Origin: Pannonibacter phragmitetus DSM 14782
GTDB lineage: Bacteria; Pseudomonadota; Alphaproteobacteria; Rhizobiales; Stappiaceae
DNA: 64,000 bases
Assembly (NCBI RefSeq): GCF_000382365.1
Contig: NZ_KB908221.1
Location: 1 to 64,000, forward strand
Direction of reading: 5' to 3'
Made by a program: the position numbers and the translations under genes. How positions within the stretch are numbered: the first letter of the stretch is position 1; each line of letters opens with the position of its first letter. Below are positions 24,586 to 35,483 of this stretch, piece by piece. The notes under the pieces were generated by a model. The model was not told the origin of the DNA and did not search any database. It saw nothing but the letters and a program-made list of their open reading frames with translations.

Positions 24586-25477
24586 GACGCAGAAGCCCCT
24601 GCGGCCGGGCCTCATGCCGAAGTTGAGCCATGACCTGCTCCGCCTCCTGCACCTGCCCCAGCAGCACCGGCCAGGATGGCACGTTGTTGTCCCACTCGAT
24701 CAGCACCGGCAGCGGCCCGGTCCGCGCCATGAGATCCGCGAAGAGGCTCCAGACGGCGGCCTCCACCTCCCGGTCATGGGCATCGATCAACAGCGGCCCG
24801 CCCTGGTCATCCGTGTCAGGCGCGTGGCCGCCGAGATGAATCTCGCCCACATGTTCAATGGGAAAAGCCGCCAGATAGTCCCGCGCATCGCGGCGGTGAT
24901 TGACAGCGGAAACATGGACATTGTTGACGTCAAGCAGCAGCCCGCAGCCGGTGCGCCGGACAATTCCGGCCAGAAAGCTCAGCTCATCCATTTCACTGGA
25001 GGCAAAGGCCACATAGGTGGAGGGGTTTTCCAGCAGCATCCGCCGCCCCAGCACCTCCTGCACCCGGTCAATATGGTCACAGACCAGATCCAGCCGCTCC
25101 TGTGTGTAGGGCAGCGGCAAGAGATCGTTCAGGAAAACGGTGTCATGGCTGGACCAGGCCAGGTGCTCGGAGAAAGAAGCCGGCTCATAGCGCGCGCAAA
25201 GATGCTTCAGCCGGGCAAGATGGGCTTCATCCAGCGAGCCATCGCCTCCAATCGACAGTCCCACACCATGCAGGGAGATGGGATAGTCCGCCCTGATACG
25301 CTCCAGATAATGATGCGGCGCGCCGCCTGCGCCCATGTAGTTTTCGGCGTGGATCTCGAAGAAGCCGACATCGGGCTTCTGCGACAGAATTTCGCTGTAA
25401 TGCTCCGGCTTCAGCCCAGCCCCACCGCGCTGCGGCAGGGTGAAACTGAGGTCCGCCGTCTCCTGCAGCCCGGTCAT
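24578..25477 (-). CDS. bufB: MNIO (DUF692) family bufferin maturase, BufB-like
   Basis: About 299 residues, a TIM-barrel multinuclear non-haem iron oxidase of DUF692. Residues lining the iron site are visible in [59 protein letters not shown] and IDAHDREV. In known bufferin systems this enzyme oxidises cysteines of the BufA peptide to 5-thiooxazoles that bind copper. I placed the start at ATG 25477, where similarity begins. It is downstream of bufA after a 79-base spacer with a strong hairpin, and overlaps bufC. Confidence 0.94.
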   Translation of the reverse strand: MTGLQETADLSFTLPQRGGAGLKPEHYSEILSQKPDVGFFEIHAENYMGAGGAPHHYLERIRADYPISLHGVGLSIGGDGSLDEAHLARLKHLCARYEPASFSEHLAWSSHDTVFLNDLLPLPYTQERLDLVCDHIDRVQEVLGRRMLLENPSTYVAFASSEMDELSFLAGIVRRTGCGLLLDVNNVHVSAVNHRRDARDYLAAFPIEHVGEIHLGGHAPDTDDQGGPLLIDAHDREVEAAVWSLFADLMARTGPLPVLIEWDNNVPSWPVLLGQVQEAEQVMAQLRHEARPQGLLRHG

Positions 25478-25502
25478 GATGGCAATCACTCCCCCGCAAT
25501 GC

Positions 25503-25529
25503 GGCTTCCGGCGGCGCGCGCCGGAAGCC
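25503..25529 (-). promoter_or_regulatory. intercistronic hairpin between bufA and bufB
   Basis: Eleven-base perfect stem GGCTTCCGGCG / CGCCGGAAGCC with a five-base loop, no T-run. Likely partial terminator or 3' stabiliser allowing more bufA peptide than enzyme. Confidence 0.7.
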
Positions 25530-25556
25530 TTGATCCTGCATTCCAGTCTTGCAGCC

Positions 25557-25856
25557 TCAGGACTTCGGCAGATCGCGCTGCAGCTCGGCCAGCGAGCCCA
25601 TGCGGCCATCCGGCAGCTTCATCTCCGTGCAAGTGCCTGCGGGCACCAGCGTCCAGGCATTGCCCTGATAGTCAACCGTGGACGTACCGGCGCAGGTCGT
25701 GCCCGGACCGGCCTTGCAGTCATTCTTGCCGGCGAGCGACACGCCGTAGCACTTCTCCTTGGCCTGTGCGCCAGCTTCTGTCGGCGCAGTCACGCCAGCC
25801 ACCGCCGCCGCCACAGCGCTGGCCACAATTGCCGCAGAAAGAAAGGTCTTGCTCAT
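25557..25856 (-). CDS. bufA: bufferin precursor peptide, BufA1 (DUF2282) family
   Basis: A 99-residue precursor. An alanine-rich signal peptide (about residues 1-31, ending AGAQA) leads to a mature domain with four cysteines at 36, 47, 55 and 76 in the pattern [21 protein letters not shown] and VPAGTC, which is the DUF2282/BufA1 signature. The tail is polar ([12 protein letters not shown]). Bufferins are exported RiPPs whose central cysteines become 5-thiooxazoles; they bind copper in the periplasm and protect growth under copper stress. The ATG at 25856 has GAGGT upstream. First gene of the leftward bufA-bufB-bufC-doxX operon. No ECF sigma or anti-sigma gene is adjacent. Confidence 0.94.
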   Translation of the reverse strand: MSKTFLSAAIVASAVAAAVAGVTAPTEAGAQAKEKCYGVSLAGKNDCKAGPGTTCAGTSTVDYQGNAWTLVPAGTCTEMKLPDGRMGSLAELQRDLPKS

Positions 25857-26508
25857 TTTCGTACCTCGTTTCATCCGTCCCGGCTCCCCCGATGGCGCCG
25901 TTTCCCGGATGGCTGCATCCTGCTGCATTCCCCAACCGCCGGGAAATCAAAGGCCCGTGACGGCGGAACCGGGTGCTGATGCCGGGAGTGTGAACTGCAA
26001 TCATGAAACTTTGTTGCTCATTCCGCCGCAGCCCGTTCCGAAAATGAACCTGACGCTGCAAATGGCGAAACAAAATGAATTTTAATCCTTATAAACGGTC
26101 TTGCCCCCCCGGGGGAAATCTGGCATGTTCCCCCGGCTCGGAATAGGGCAGGAATACTGTCCCTTTTTTCGAGCCCCGAGGTTACTCGCTGGGCCGTGGC
26201 CAATCCGCGGCAATCGCCGGATATGGGGGAGGCACCACAGACACCGGCACCTCATGCGAGAGCCTGCGGACAGGCTCAGGACTGCCTTGCTGCCCCGTGC
26301 GGCAGGCAGAAAAAGGGCATCACCGGCGAAGCGGGAGGCTTGCTTTCGCCAGAAGACGGTTCGCTTTGTGGAAGCGAAGCGTTAAAACTACGACAGAGCC
26401 GCGGCACAGGCTGAGGGAGATCTGCGTGTCTTGCCCCCAAGAGGGGAAAGGTGCGCACATGCGACCTGAGGACGGCTGCGGAAACACTGGATTACAGTGA
26501 GGGCGCAT
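25857..26508. other. 652-base divergent regulatory region between bufA and gltB
   Basis: No convincing gene. An AT-rich island at about 26058-26095 (AAATGAATTTTAATCC, TTATAAAC) is the best candidate promoter area for either side. A GC-rich imperfect hairpin, CTGCC ... TGCGGCAGGCAG, lies at 26281-26308 within the presumptive gltB leader, and other short G/C-rich pairings follow. Short frames here lack coding character. Nothing resembles a known glutamine riboswitch, though I cannot test this. Confidence 0.5.
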
Positions 26509-29500
26509 ATGATGAAGAGTGAGCTGACCACCAGCACAGCCATGGCCGTAGCAGGGCGCGAGGGAGCGGAAAAAGCCCGCACCGCGACCACTATCGCCAC
26601 GCGTCTGCGCGAGGCGGCAGATAAAGGGCTCTACAATCCTTCTCGCGAACACGACGCCTGCGGCGTCGGCTTCATTGCGCATCTCAAAGGCCAGAAATCG
26701 CACAAGGTCGTCGCGGACGGCCTGAACATCCTTGAAAACCTTACCCATCGCGGCGCGGTTGGCGCCGATCCCCTGATGGGCGACGGCGCAGGGATGCTCG
26801 TGCAGATCCCGCATGACTTCTTCAAGGCCGAACTGTCGGCGCAAGGGGTGACCCTGCCGGAGCCTGGCCAGTATGGCGTTGGCTTCCTGTTCCTGCCGCA
26901 GGACGAGGCCCTGCGCGCCAAGTGCGTGGAAATCGTCGAGCGCGTTGTCGCAGCTGAAGGCCAGAAGGTCCTCGGCTGGCGTGACGTGCCGGTCGACAAT
27001 TCGTCCCTGTCCAAGGCACCGGACATTGCCGCCACCGAGCCCTATTCCCGCCAGCTCTTCATTGGCGCGGCCGATGGCATCGACCAGACCACCTTCGAGC
27101 GCCGCCTGTTCGTGCTGCGCAAGGTGATTTCCAACACCGTCCGCGCCGAGAGCAACGCGGTGAAGCACGGCTTCTATCTGGTCTCCATGTCCAGCCGCAC
27201 GCTGGTCTACAAGGGCATGTTCCTGGCTTACCAGCTTGGCGCCTATTACAAGGACCTGAAGGACGAGCGCTTCACCTCGGCCCTCGCCCTGGTGCACCAG
27301 CGCTTCTCCACCAACACGTTCCCGTCCTGGGATCTCGCCCACCCCTACCGCATGGTGGCGCATAACGGCGAGATCAACACCCTGCGCGGCAACGTCAACT
27401 GGATGGCTGCCCGCCAGGCGTCCGTGTCCTCGCCGCTGTTCGGCGACGACATCTCAAAGCTGTGGCCGATTTCCTACGAAGGCCAGTCGGACACCGCCTG
27501 CTTCGACAACGCGCTCGAATTCCTCGTCATGGGCGGCTACTCGCTGGCCCATGCGGCGATGATGCTGATCCCGGAAGCCTGGGCCGGCAACCCGCTGATG
27601 GACGAGAACCGCCGCGCCTTCTACGCCTATCACGCCGCCATCATGGAGCCGTGGGACGGCCCCGCCGCCGTGGCCTTCACCGATGGCCGCCAGATCGGCG
27701 CAACGCTGGACCGCAACGGCCTCCGTCCGGCCCGCTACATCGTCACCGATGATGATTATGTCATCATGTCCTCGGAAGTGGGCGTGCTGCCGATCCCGGA
27801 CGAGAAGATCGTCAGGAAGTGGCGCCTGCAGCCGGGCAAGATGCTGCTCATCGACCTGGAACAGGGCCGCATCGTCTCCGACGACGAGATCAAGCGCCAG
27901 CTGTCCACCGCCAACCCCTACAAGGACTGGCTGCACCGCTCGCAGATCGTGCTTGAGGACATGCCGGGCGTGCGCGAGCGCGCTCCGGTGGCCGGTGAAA
28001 GCCTGCTCGACCGCCAGCAGGCCTTTGGCTACACCCAGGAAGACATCAAGCTCTTGATGCAGCCGATGGCGACCGTGGGTCAGGAAGCCGTGGGCTCCAT
28101 GGGCACGGACACGCCGATTTCGGCGCTCTCCGACAAGTCGAAGCTGCTTTACACCTACTTCAAGCAGAACTTCGCGCAGGTGACGAACCCGCCGATCGAC
28201 CCGATCCGCGAAGAGCTGGTGATGAGCCTCGTCTCCTTCATCGGCCCGCGTCCGAACCTGTTCGACCTCAAGGGCCTGTCGCACGCCAAGCGCCTGGAAG
28301 TCCGCCAGCCGATCCTCACCAACGAGGATCTGGAAAAGATCCGCCGCATCGGCGACATCGCGGACAATCACTTCTCGGCCAAGACGCTCGATATCACCTA
28401 TTCCGCAGCGCGTGGCGCTGAGGGTATGGAAGATGCACTGGAGGAACTTTGCCAGCGGGCCGAGAAGGCCGTGCGGCATGGTGACAACATCATCATCCTG
28501 TCGGACCGCCTGATCAGCCGCGCCCGCATCGCCATTCCGGCGCTGCTGGCCACCGCTGCCGTGCACCATCACCTGATCCGCAAGGGCCTGCGCACTTCCG
28601 TGGGCCTCGTGGTGGAGACGGGTGAAGCACGCGAAATTCATCATTTCTGCGTGCTGGCAGGCTACGGCGCCGAGGCGATCAACCCGTATCTCGCCTTCGA
28701 GACCCTGCTCTCGATGCACCACGAGATGGACTTCCCCGAGGAAGTTGATGCCGATGAAGTGGTCTACCGCTACATCAAGTCCATCGACAAGGGCATCCTC
28801 AAGGTCATGTCCAAGATGGGCATCTCGACCTACCAGTCCTATTGCGGCGCGCAGATCTTCGACGCCATCGGCCTGTCGTCCGCCTTTGTCGAGAAGTACT
28901 TCTTCGGCACGGCGACGACCATTGAAGGCATCGGCTTGAAGGAAGTGGCGCAGGAAACCGTGATGCGCCACCAGATGGCCTTCGAGGATGTCGCCATCCT
29001 GCGCCGGTCGCTGGAAGTGGGCGGTGAATACGCCTACCGCATCCGCGGCGAAAGCCACATGTGGACGCCGGATTCCATCGCCACCCTGCAGCACGCCGTG
29101 CGCGGCAACCTGCCGGACAAGTACCGGGAATTCGCCGAGCTTTCCAACAAGGAAACCGGCCGCTTCTCGATCCGTGGCATGTTCCGCATCAAGAGCGCGG
29201 AAGAGCTGGGCCGCAAGCCCATCTCCATCGACGGCGTGGAGCCGGCCGACAAGATCGTCCGCCGCTTCGTCACCGGCGCCATGTCCTTCGGCTCGATCAG
29301 CCGCGAGGCACATACCTCGCTGGCCATTGCCATGAACAGGATCGGCGGCAAGTCGAACACCGGTGAAGGCGGCGAGGAAGCCGAGCGCTTCAAGCCGCTG
29401 CCGGATGGCTCGATGAACCCGCAGCGCTCCGCCATCAAGCAGATCGCGTCCGGCCGTTTCGGTGTCACCACCGAATATCTGGTCAATGCCGACATGCTGC

Positions 29501-31245
29501 AGATCAAGGTGGCACAGGGCGCAAAGCCCGGTGAAGGCGGCCAGCTGCCGGGCCACAAGGTGGATGCGGTCATTGCCAAGGTGCGTCACTCGACCCCGGG
29601 CGTGGGCCTGATTTCGCCCCCGCCGCACCATGACATCTACTCGATCGAAGATCTGGCGCAGCTGATCTACGACCTGAAGAACGTGAACCCGGAAGCCGAC
29701 ATCTCCGTGAAGCTGGTGTCGGAAGTCGGTGTCGGCACGGTGGCCGCAGGCGTTGCCAAGGCCCGCGCCGACCACATCACGGTCTCCGGTTATGACGGCG
29801 GCACCGGCGCTTCGCCGCTGACCTCGATCAAGCATGCCGGCAGCCCCTGGGAAATCGGCCTTGCCGAAACCCAGCAGACGCTGGTGCTCAACGGCCTGCG
29901 CTCCCGCGTGGCGCTGCAGGTGGATGGCGGCCTGAAGACCGGCCGTGACGTGCTCATTGGCGCCCTTCTGGGTGCGGACGAGTTCGGCTTTGCCACCGCG
30001 CCGCTGATCGCCGCAGGCTGCCTGATGATGCGCAAGTGCCACCTCAACACCTGCCCGGTTGGCATCGCCACCCAGGACCCGGTGCTGCGCAAGCGCTTCA
30101 AGGGCACGCCGGAGCATGTGATCAACTACTTCTTCTTCGTCGCGGAAGAGCTGCGCGAGCTGATGGCCTCTCTCGGCGTTGCCGACCTCAACGAGATCAT
30201 CGGACGCTCCGACTTCCTCGACAAGGACACTGCCATCGACCACTGGAAGGCGAAGGGCCTCGACTTCGGCCGCATCTTCTTCCAGCCGGAGGCAGCTCCC
30301 GAAGAAACCCGCTGGACCCAGCGCCAGGAGCATCCGATCACGGATATTCTGGACCGCCGCCTCATCGCGGCCGCCCGCCCGGCGCTGGAAGACAAGACGC
30401 CGACCATCGTCGAGGAGACCATCTGCTCGGTCGACCGGTCTGCCGGTGCCATGCTCTCGGGCGAAGTAGCCAAGCGCTACGGCCACAAGGGCCTTGCGGC
30501 GGACACGCTGAAGATCAACCTGAAGGGCACTGCCGGTCAGGCCTTTGGCGCGTTCCTTGCCCGCGGCATCACCATGGAACTGCGGGGCGATGCCAACGAC
30601 TATGTCGGCAAGGGCCTGTCGGGCGGCAAGATCATCGTGCGCCCGTCGGACAAGGCACGGATCGTGCCGGAAGAGTCCATCATCGTCGGCAACACCGTGC
30701 TTTACGGCGCGACCGAAGGTGAATGCTACTTCCGCGGTGTTGCGGGCGAGCGTTTCGCCGTGCGCAACTCCGGTGCGATTGCAGTGGTCGAGGGCGTGGG
30801 TGACCACGGCTGCGAATACATGACCGGCGGCATCGTCGTCGTCATCGGCCAGACCGGGCGCAACTTTGCAGCCGGCATGTCGGGCGGCATCGCCTATGTG
30901 CTGGATGAGGAAGGCAACTTCTCCTCCCGCTGCAACCTTGCCATGGTCGATATCGAACCGGTGGCCGAGGAAGACGACCTGCTGGAGAAGCTCCACCACC
31001 ATGGCGGCGACATCGAGCACAAGGGCCGCGTGGACGTGACGGGCGACATGACCCGCCACGACGACGAGCGCCTGCGCCAGCTCCTGCTCAACCATGTGGC
31101 CCACACCGGCTCCACCAAGGCACAGGCGATCCTGGATGCCTGGGATGTGTACAGGCCGAAATTCGTCAAGGTGATGCCCGTCGAGTACCGCCGGGCCTTG
31201 CGCGAGATGGAAGAGAAACGGCTCGGCATGGTGGCGGCGGAATAA
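26509..31245 (+). CDS. gltB: glutamate synthase (NADPH) large subunit
   Basis: About 1,578 residues, normal for bacterial GltB. With GltD it forms glutamate from 2-oxoglutarate and glutamine. An N-terminal propeptide of about 50 residues precedes the catalytic cysteine in HDACGVGF (class II glutaminase domain). The central and FMN-binding synthase domains follow, with [38 protein letters not shown] and the 3Fe-4S cysteines in [12 protein letters not shown]. The C-terminal beta-helix has GGKIIVRP and [18 protein letters not shown] site at 26499-26503 supports the ATG at 26509 (26512 is also possible). Followed by gltD after a 123-base spacer. Confidence 0.97.
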   Translation: MMKSELTTSTAMAVAGREGAEKARTATTIATRLREAADKGLYNPSREHDACGVGFIAHLKGQKSHKVVADGLNILENLTHRGAVGADPLMGDGAGMLVQIPHDFFKAELSAQGVTLPEPGQYGVGFLFLPQDEALRAKCVEIVERVVAAEGQKVLGWRDVPVDNSSLSKAPDIAATEPYSRQLFIGAADGIDQTTFERRLFVLRKVISNTVRAESNAVKHGFYLVSMSSRTLVYKGMFLAYQLGAYYKDLKDERFTSALALVHQRFSTNTFPSWDLAHPYRMVAHNGEINTLRGNVNWMAARQASVSSPLFGDDISKLWPISYEGQSDTACFDNALEFLVMGGYSLAHAAMMLIPEAWAGNPLMDENRRAFYAYHAAIMEPWDGPAAVAFTDGRQIGATLDRNGLRPARYIVTDDDYVIMSSEVGVLPIPDEKIVRKWRLQPGKMLLIDLEQGRIVSDDEIKRQLSTANPYKDWLHRSQIVLEDMPGVRERAPVAGESLLDRQQAFGYTQEDIKLLMQPMATVGQEAVGSMGTDTPISALSDKSKLLYTYFKQNFAQVTNPPIDPIREELVMSLVSFIGPRPNLFDLKGLSHAKRLEVRQPILTNEDLEKIRRIGDIADNHFSAKTLDITYSAARGAEGMEDALEELCQRAEKAVRHGDNIIILSDRLISRARIAIPALLATAAVHHHLIRKGLRTSVGLVVETGEAREIHHFCVLAGYGAEAINPYLAFETLLSMHHEMDFPEEVDADEVVYRYIKSIDKGILKVMSKMGISTYQSYCGAQIFDAIGLSSAFVEKYFFGTATTIEGIGLKEVAQETVMRHQMAFEDVAILRRSLEVGGEYAYRIRGESHMWTPDSIATLQHAVRGNLPDKYREFAELSNKETGRFSIRGMFRIKSAEELGRKPISIDGVEPADKIVRRFVTGAMSFGSISREAHTSLAIAMNRIGGKSNTGEGGEEAERFKPLPDGSMNPQRSAIKQIASGRFGVTTEYLVNADMLQIKVAQGAKPGEGGQLPGHKVDAVIAKVRHSTPGVGLISPPPHHDIYSIEDLAQLIYDLKNVNPEADISVKLVSEVGVGTVAAGVAKARADHITVSGYDGGTGASPLTSIKHAGSPWEIGLAETQQTLVLNGLRSRVALQVDGGLKTGRDVLIGALLGADEFGFATAPLIAAGCLMMRKCHLNTCPVGIATQDPVLRKRFKGTPEHVINYFFFVAEELRELMASLGVADLNEIIGRSDFLDKDTAIDHWKAKGLDFGRIFFQPEAAPEETRWTQRQEHPITDILDRRLIAAARPALEDKTPTIVEETICSVDRSAGAMLSGEVAKRYGHKGLAADTLKINLKGTAGQAFGAFLARGITMELRGDANDYVGKGLSGGKIIVRPSDKARIVPEESIIVGNTVLYGATEGECYFRGVAGERFAVRNSGAIAVVEGVGDHGCEYMTGGIVVVIGQTGRNFAAGMSGGIAYVLDEEGNFSSRCNLAMVDIEPVAEEDDLLEKLHHHGGDIEHKGRVDVTGDMTRHDDERLRQLLLNHVAHTGSTKAQAILDAWDVYRPKFVKVMPVEYRRALREMEEKRLGMVAAE

Positions 31246-31268
31246 GCCCGCCACCTGCACCCGGCCCT

Positions 31269-31292
31269 CGCGGCACACGCTGAGGGCCGGCA
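31269..31292 (+). promoter_or_regulatory. hairpin in the gltB-gltD spacer
   Basis: CCGGCCCTC and GAGGGCCGG pair as a nine-base stem shortly after the gltB stop. No T-run; probably mRNA stabilisation or differential expression of the two subunits. Position approximate to a few bases. Confidence 0.5.
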
Positions 31293-31368
31293 CCACCCGG
31301 CAACAGAGCCGTCTCCCTGAGATCAGGTCGAGGCGGCTGAGGATGAAACGAGTTTTGAGGAGGTCACC

Positions 31369-32799
31369 TTGGGCAAGGTCACCGGATTTATGGAAATCGA
31401 CCGGCAGGAGCAGAAGTACCAGCCGGCATCCGACCGCATCCGCCATTTCCGCGAGTTCACCCTGCCGCTGAACCAGGGCGAGGTCGAGCGTCAGGCGGCA
31501 CGCTGCATGGATTGCGGCATCCCCTATTGCCACGGCCCCGTCGGCTGCCCGGTGCACAACCAGATCCCGGACTGGAACGATCTGGTCTATCAGGGCGACT
31601 GGGAACTGGCACTGCGCAACCTGCATTCGACCAACAATTTCCCGGAGTTCACCGGCCGCGTCTGCCCCGCCCCCTGCGAGGAAGCCTGCACGCTGAACCT
31701 TGAGGACGCACCGGTCAACATCAAGACGATCGAGCAGGCCATTGCCGACAAGGGCTGGAAGGAAGGCTGGATCCGCGCCGAGCCTTCCGCCACCAAGACC
31801 GGCAAAACGGTTGCCATCATCGGCGGTGGACCGGCCGGCATGGCCGCTGCCCAGCAGCTGGCCCGCGCCGGGCACACGGTGCATGTCTATGAGCGCGAGC
31901 CCAAGGCCGGCGGCCTGCTGCGCTATGGCATCCCGGACTTCAAGATGGAAAAGCGCCACATCGACCTGCGCGTCAAGCAGCTGGAAGAAGAAGGCGTCAC
32001 CTTCCACTATGGCGTCAACGTCGGCGTCACCGTCACCATGGAAGAGCTGTCCGAGCGCCATGATGCGGTGATCATCTGCACCGGTGCCGAGCGTCCGCGT
32101 GATCCGGGCGTCTCCGGCATGGAGCTGGAAGGCTGCCATTGGGCGATGGACTATCTGGTCCAGCAGAACCGCCGCGTCGGCGGCGAGGATGTGTCCGGCG
32201 AGGCGCCGATCTGGGCCGCAGGCAAGCATGTGGTCGTCATCGGCGGCGGCGACACCGCCTCCGACTGCGTCGGCACGGCCTTCCGTCAGGGCGCCCTGTC
32301 GGTGACCCAGCTCGACATCCGCCCGATCCCGCCGCTGAAGGAAGACAAGCTGACCGTGTGGCCCTACTGGCCGACGAAGTTCCGCACGTCTTCCTCGCAG
32401 GCCGAAGGCGCCGAGCGCGAATTCTCCGCCGCCACCCTCGGCCTCGTCGGCGAGGACGGGCACATCGTTGGCGTCAAGTGCGCCCGCGTGGACGAAAAGC
32501 GCAAGCCGATCCCCGGCACGGAGTTCATCCTGCGCGCTGATCTGGTGATGGCCGCCATCGGCTTCTCCGGCCCGCGCCTCGACACCTTCATCGCCGAGCT
32601 GGACGGCAAGCTGGAGCTGGATGGCCGCACCAACGTGAAGGCCAACACCGAGGACTACAAGACGAGCTATGCCAACGTCTTTGCTGCCGGCGACGTCCGC
32701 CGCGGCCAGTCGCTGGTCGTCTGGGCCATCCGCGAAGGCCGCCAGGCCGCCCGCGCCGTGGACGAATTCCTCACCGGCTCCTCCAACCTGCCGCGCTGA
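31369..32799 (+). CDS. gltD: glutamate synthase small subunit
   Basis: A 476-residue FAD-containing subunit that passes electrons from NADPH to GltB. N-terminal cysteines for 4Fe-4S clusters are in [19 protein letters not shown] and [11 protein letters not shown]; the FAD fold begins at [14 protein letters not shown] and the NADPH fold at [13 protein letters not shown]; the C-terminus has [18 protein letters not shown]. The start codon is TTG: GAGGAGG lies seven bases before it and the protein begins [12 protein letters not shown] as in relatives. Operon with gltB; a strong terminator follows. Confidence 0.97.
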   Translation: MGKVTGFMEIDRQEQKYQPASDRIRHFREFTLPLNQGEVERQAARCMDCGIPYCHGPVGCPVHNQIPDWNDLVYQGDWELALRNLHSTNNFPEFTGRVCPAPCEEACTLNLEDAPVNIKTIEQAIADKGWKEGWIRAEPSATKTGKTVAIIGGGPAGMAAAQQLARAGHTVHVYEREPKAGGLLRYGIPDFKMEKRHIDLRVKQLEEEGVTFHYGVNVGVTVTMEELSERHDAVIICTGAERPRDPGVSGMELEGCHWAMDYLVQQNRRVGGEDVSGEAPIWAAGKHVVVIGGGDTASDCVGTAFRQGALSVTQLDIRPIPPLKEDKLTVWPYWPTKFRTSSSQAEGAEREFSAATLGLVGEDGHIVGVKCARVDEKRKPIPGTEFILRADLVMAAIGFSGPRLDTFIAELDGKLELDGRTNVKANTEDYKTSYANVFAAGDVRRGQSLVVWAIREGRQAARAVDEFLTGSSNLPR

Positions 32800-32826
32800 G
32801 CGGCAGGCGGAACAGCACAATCCTCA

Positions 32827-32857
32827 GGAGCGGCCCCCGGGCCGCTCCTTTTGTTTT
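32827..32857 (+). terminator. rho-independent terminator of gltBD
   Basis: Ten-base stem GGAGCGGCCC / GGGCCGCTCC followed by TTTTGTTTT. Confidence 0.93.
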
Positions 32858-32872
32858 GGGACATGGAAAAGG

Positions 32873-34090
32873 TCAATTCGGCAGGCTGCCCGTGAAGTCC
32901 ACGCGGCCGGGAATGGGGGTGCCGGTGTCGCCTGTGGCCAGGAACCTGCGGGCGAGGCGGGCGGCGGCTTCGGTTTCCACCGGGGGCAGGATCTGGGGTT
33001 CGTTGGCATCGCCCGCCAGATGGTCCTCTGCCGACAGGGCGCGTCCGGTCAGGACGATGAAGTTCGGGTCGTCCGCCACCCCTTCAAAGGCGAGCCCACC
33101 ATAGCCGCCAAGCACGCGGGCAAGCTCCCTCTCGACGAAAAAGGCCACCTTGCGGGCACCAGCCCATGTGAAGCCGACGCCATCATTGGCGCGCAGGCGG
33201 CGGCGCTGGCCGTCCACATCCGGCCCGAAAGCGGTATAGGCCTCGTTGTCATCAAGAAACACCTTCCAGATGTCCACATAGGCCGAGCGGGTCATGGCCG
33301 CTTCGGCCTGAAACAGGTCATTGAGAATGATGAAGCCGGGATCAAGCCGCGCTGCTTCGGTCGGCGGCAGGCCGACAAGCACGAGCGGCTTGCGCTCCTG
33401 CCGCATGGCCAGCGCCAGAGCCCGCAGCTTCTTGCGGTAATCCGCCTTGAAGGCATCGCTTCCAAAGGATACCAGACCGCCATCCGGCTGCGGCACATCC
33501 TTGACGTCGGCATAGCCGAACACGGCGACAACCGCCTTGACGCCGCCACGCCGGATCCGGGAAACGGTCCTGTCCGTCCAGGCCGGGTCCGGATCGCCCA
33601 TCAGTCCATCCGGGAGGGCAACAGGCTGTGCGGGAGCAGGCACCGCCCCAGCGGCGGTGGCAGCGGCAGCTTCGGCAGAAGCCGGCTGCGAGACAGCGGG
33701 TGCTGCGCTCAGCAGCTCGACACGGATCATCGGCTTTTGCGCGAAAATGGCACTCAGCCCTTCCGCAAGCGCCGCAGCTGCCGGCCCGCCGAGCACAAGC
33801 ACAACACCTGCATCCGGCTCTTTCGGCGCTTCCACGACTTTGGGAGGGGTATTGCTGGGAGCGGCTGGGGCTTTCTTGCGCACCACAGGCTTGGCTTCCT
33901 GCACCCGCACCTCGGGCCGGGACACGCCGAACAGGCGCATGAGCGGGCGCAGCGGGTTGAAGCCATCTTCGGAAGGGGGAGGCGGAATGGGGCGCCCCTG
34001 CGCCAGCACGCCCCCCTGCAGCACCGGCAGAACAACCAGCGCTGCAAGGAGAATGGCAAGCCAGCGCATTCTGAACGAAAGAAGCGGCAC
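32873..34090 (-). CDS. DUF459 SGNH-hydrolase-like exported protein
   Basis: About 405 residues. A hydrophobic N-terminus ([24 protein letters not shown]) serves as signal peptide or anchor, followed by a proline-rich linker and the DUF459 SGNH-like domain: [17 protein letters not shown] in the usual GDS position, a second alanine-rich insert, and [31 protein letters not shown], and [16 protein letters not shown] near the C-terminus. The canonical GDSL serine is replaced in GGPAAA, so hydrolase activity is doubtful. Start is GTG at 34090, preceded by GGAGGT at good spacing. Upstream of it lies a lytic transglycosylase gene in the same direction. Confidence 0.8.
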   Translation of the reverse strand: MPLLSFRMRWLAILLAALVVLPVLQGGVLAQGRPIPPPPSEDGFNPLRPLMRLFGVSRPEVRVQEAKPVVRKKAPAAPSNTPPKVVEAPKEPDAGVVLVLGGPAAAALAEGLSAIFAQKPMIRVELLSAAPAVSQPASAEAAAATAAGAVPAPAQPVALPDGLMGDPDPAWTDRTVSRIRRGGVKAVVAVFGYADVKDVPQPDGGLVSFGSDAFKADYRKKLRALALAMRQERKPLVLVGLPPTEAARLDPGFIILNDLFQAEAAMTRSAYVDIWKVFLDDNEAYTAFGPDVDGQRRRLRANDGVGFTWAGARKVAFFVERELARVLGGYGGLAFEGVADDPNFIVLTGRALSAEDHLAGDANEPQILPPVETEAAARLARRFLATGDTGTPIPGRVDFTGSLPN

Positions 34091-34150
34091 CCGGTAACCT
34101 CCATCTGAACAAGGTCAGACTATAGGCAATCTGGCGCCGCTCCGGAAGTG

Positions 34151-35413
34151 TCAGCTACCGCTGCCGATCCTGGATAGCAGCATCACCGAGGCATAGCCAT
34201 CCGGGATCAGGCCACGCGACTTCTGGAAGGCGCGGATGGCGCGGCGGGTGGCCGGGCCTGCAAGGCCATCCGGCTCACCTGCCTGGAAGCCCTTGCGGTT
34301 GAGGGCTGCCTGCAACTGCATGGTCTGATCCTTATTGAGCGGCAGATGCTCCCGCGCCCAAGACCCGGCAAAGGCATCGCCGCCCCGGATCCGGTCGGCC
34401 AGATGGCCAACAGCCAGCGCATAGGCCGTGGCGTTGTTGTAGCGCTTGATGACGGAAAAGTTCTTCAGCATCAGGAAGCTCGGACCGGCCGCCCCGGCCG
34501 GCAGGACCAGCACGGCGGTGTCATCGGCACGCGGGAAGCCGCGGCCATTGGGCCGCACAACACCAAGCCGGCCCCATTCGGCCAGCGTCTTGGAGGTGGT
34601 GTCATCGGCCATCGAATAGTCGAAACCGCGCGGCAGATTGACCTCGTAGCCCCACGTCTTGCCTGACTGCCAGCCGTGTTCCTTCAGGTAGTTGGCGGTG
34701 GAGGCCAGAGCATCAGGAATGGACGTCCAGATATCCCGGCGGCCATCGCCATTGAAGTCGGCAGCGTAGCGCTTCCAGCTCGACGGCATGAACTGGGTGT
34801 GCCCCATGGCACCGGCCCAGGAGCCGATCATGTCCTTGTGGCGCACGTGGCCCGCCTGAATGATCCCCAGGGCGGACACCAGTTCACCTTGCCAGAAGTC
34901 CCTCCGGCGCGGCGCTTCATAGGCAAGCGTCGCCAGCGCGCGGATCACGTCATGGCCGCCCATGAAGCTGCCGTAGTTGGTTTCCATGCCCCAGACGGCC
35001 AGAACCACTTCCTTCTGCACGCCGTAGCGGGCCTCGATCTCGCGCAGAACGGCGGCATGCTCACGCAGCATCTTCTGGCCGTTCTCGATACGCGTGGTGG
35101 AAACCGCGCTTTCGAGATAGTCCCACACCGGCTTGACGAACTCGGACTGGCGCGACATCAGGCGCACCGTGTCCGGATCGGGCGTCATGCCGGTGAAAAC
35201 GGCGTTGTAGGTCTGGCTGCTGATCCCGGCCGCCTGTGCCTGCGGCCAGAAATTGCGGACCCACGTCTGAAAGCCCGCATCCGCGAGCGCAGAGCCAGCC
35301 TGCATCATCCCTCCAGCAGCAAGCAGCACGGCAGCGGCAAGGCCGCGAGCCTTTCTGGCGATCCGGCCCATTGGCCGGGACACATCCTGTCCGGTCAAAC
35401 CGTTGTTCGTCAT
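34151..35413 (-). CDS. lytic murein transglycosylase (MltB-like) with peptidoglycan-binding domain
   Basis: A 420-residue periplasmic enzyme that cleaves peptidoglycan glycan strands with formation of 1,6-anhydro-muramic acid. Parts: signal peptide (RGLAAAVLLAAGGMMQAGSALA), catalytic SLT_2 domain with AVWGMETNYGSFMGGHDVIRALATLAY (catalytic glutamate in GMETNYG), GAMGHTQFMPSSW, NGDGRRDIW and ANYLKEHGW, and a C-terminal peptidoglycan-binding domain (NRKGFQAGEPDGLAGPATRRAIRAFQ). AAGGAGG is placed right before the ATG. Follows the beta-barrel gene by about 70 bases on the opposite end; likely its own unit with DUF459 downstream. Confidence 0.93.
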   Translation of the reverse strand: MTNNGLTGQDVSRPMGRIARKARGLAAAVLLAAGGMMQAGSALADAGFQTWVRNFWPQAQAAGISSQTYNAVFTGMTPDPDTVRLMSRQSEFVKPVWDYLESAVSTTRIENGQKMLREHAAVLREIEARYGVQKEVVLAVWGMETNYGSFMGGHDVIRALATLAYEAPRRRDFWQGELVSALGIIQAGHVRHKDMIGSWAGAMGHTQFMPSSWKRYAADFNGDGRRDIWTSIPDALASTANYLKEHGWQSGKTWGYEVNLPRGFDYSMADDTTSKTLAEWGRLGVVRPNGRGFPRADDTAVLVLPAGAAGPSFLMLKNFSVIKRYNNATAYALAVGHLADRIRGGDAFAGSWAREHLPLNKDQTMQLQAALNRKGFQAGEPDGLAGPATRRAIRAFQKSRGLIPDGYASVMLLSRIGSGS

Positions 35414-35483
35414 TCAGGCCTCCTTAATGCCCGGAATGCCCCCGCACCCCATGTTGGCAAGCTGATCTTCTGGCCCCATCGGC

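Noticed and set aside
22015..25856. Methanobactin or cyclic-peptide cluster instead of a bufferin
   Set aside because: The precursor has a signal peptide and the DUF2282 four-cysteine pattern, and BufC and DoxX partners are those of bufferins, not of methanobactins.
26214..26235. Sigma-54 promoter before gltB
   Set aside because: A GG-N10-GC spacing can be found around here, but the -12 element lacks the TTGC core, so it is not convincing.
26101..26500. Small genes or a glutamine riboswitch in the gltB leader
   Set aside because: Short frames lack coding character and I could not match the hairpins to any known riboswitch core by eye.
27454..32820. Very long leftward open frame (about 1,788 codons) opposite gltB-gltD
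   Set aside because: It mirrors the high-GC codon pattern of gltBD, has histidine/glutamine/aspartate-rich composition typical of antisense shadows, crosses two real genes and the spacer, and has no ribosome site.
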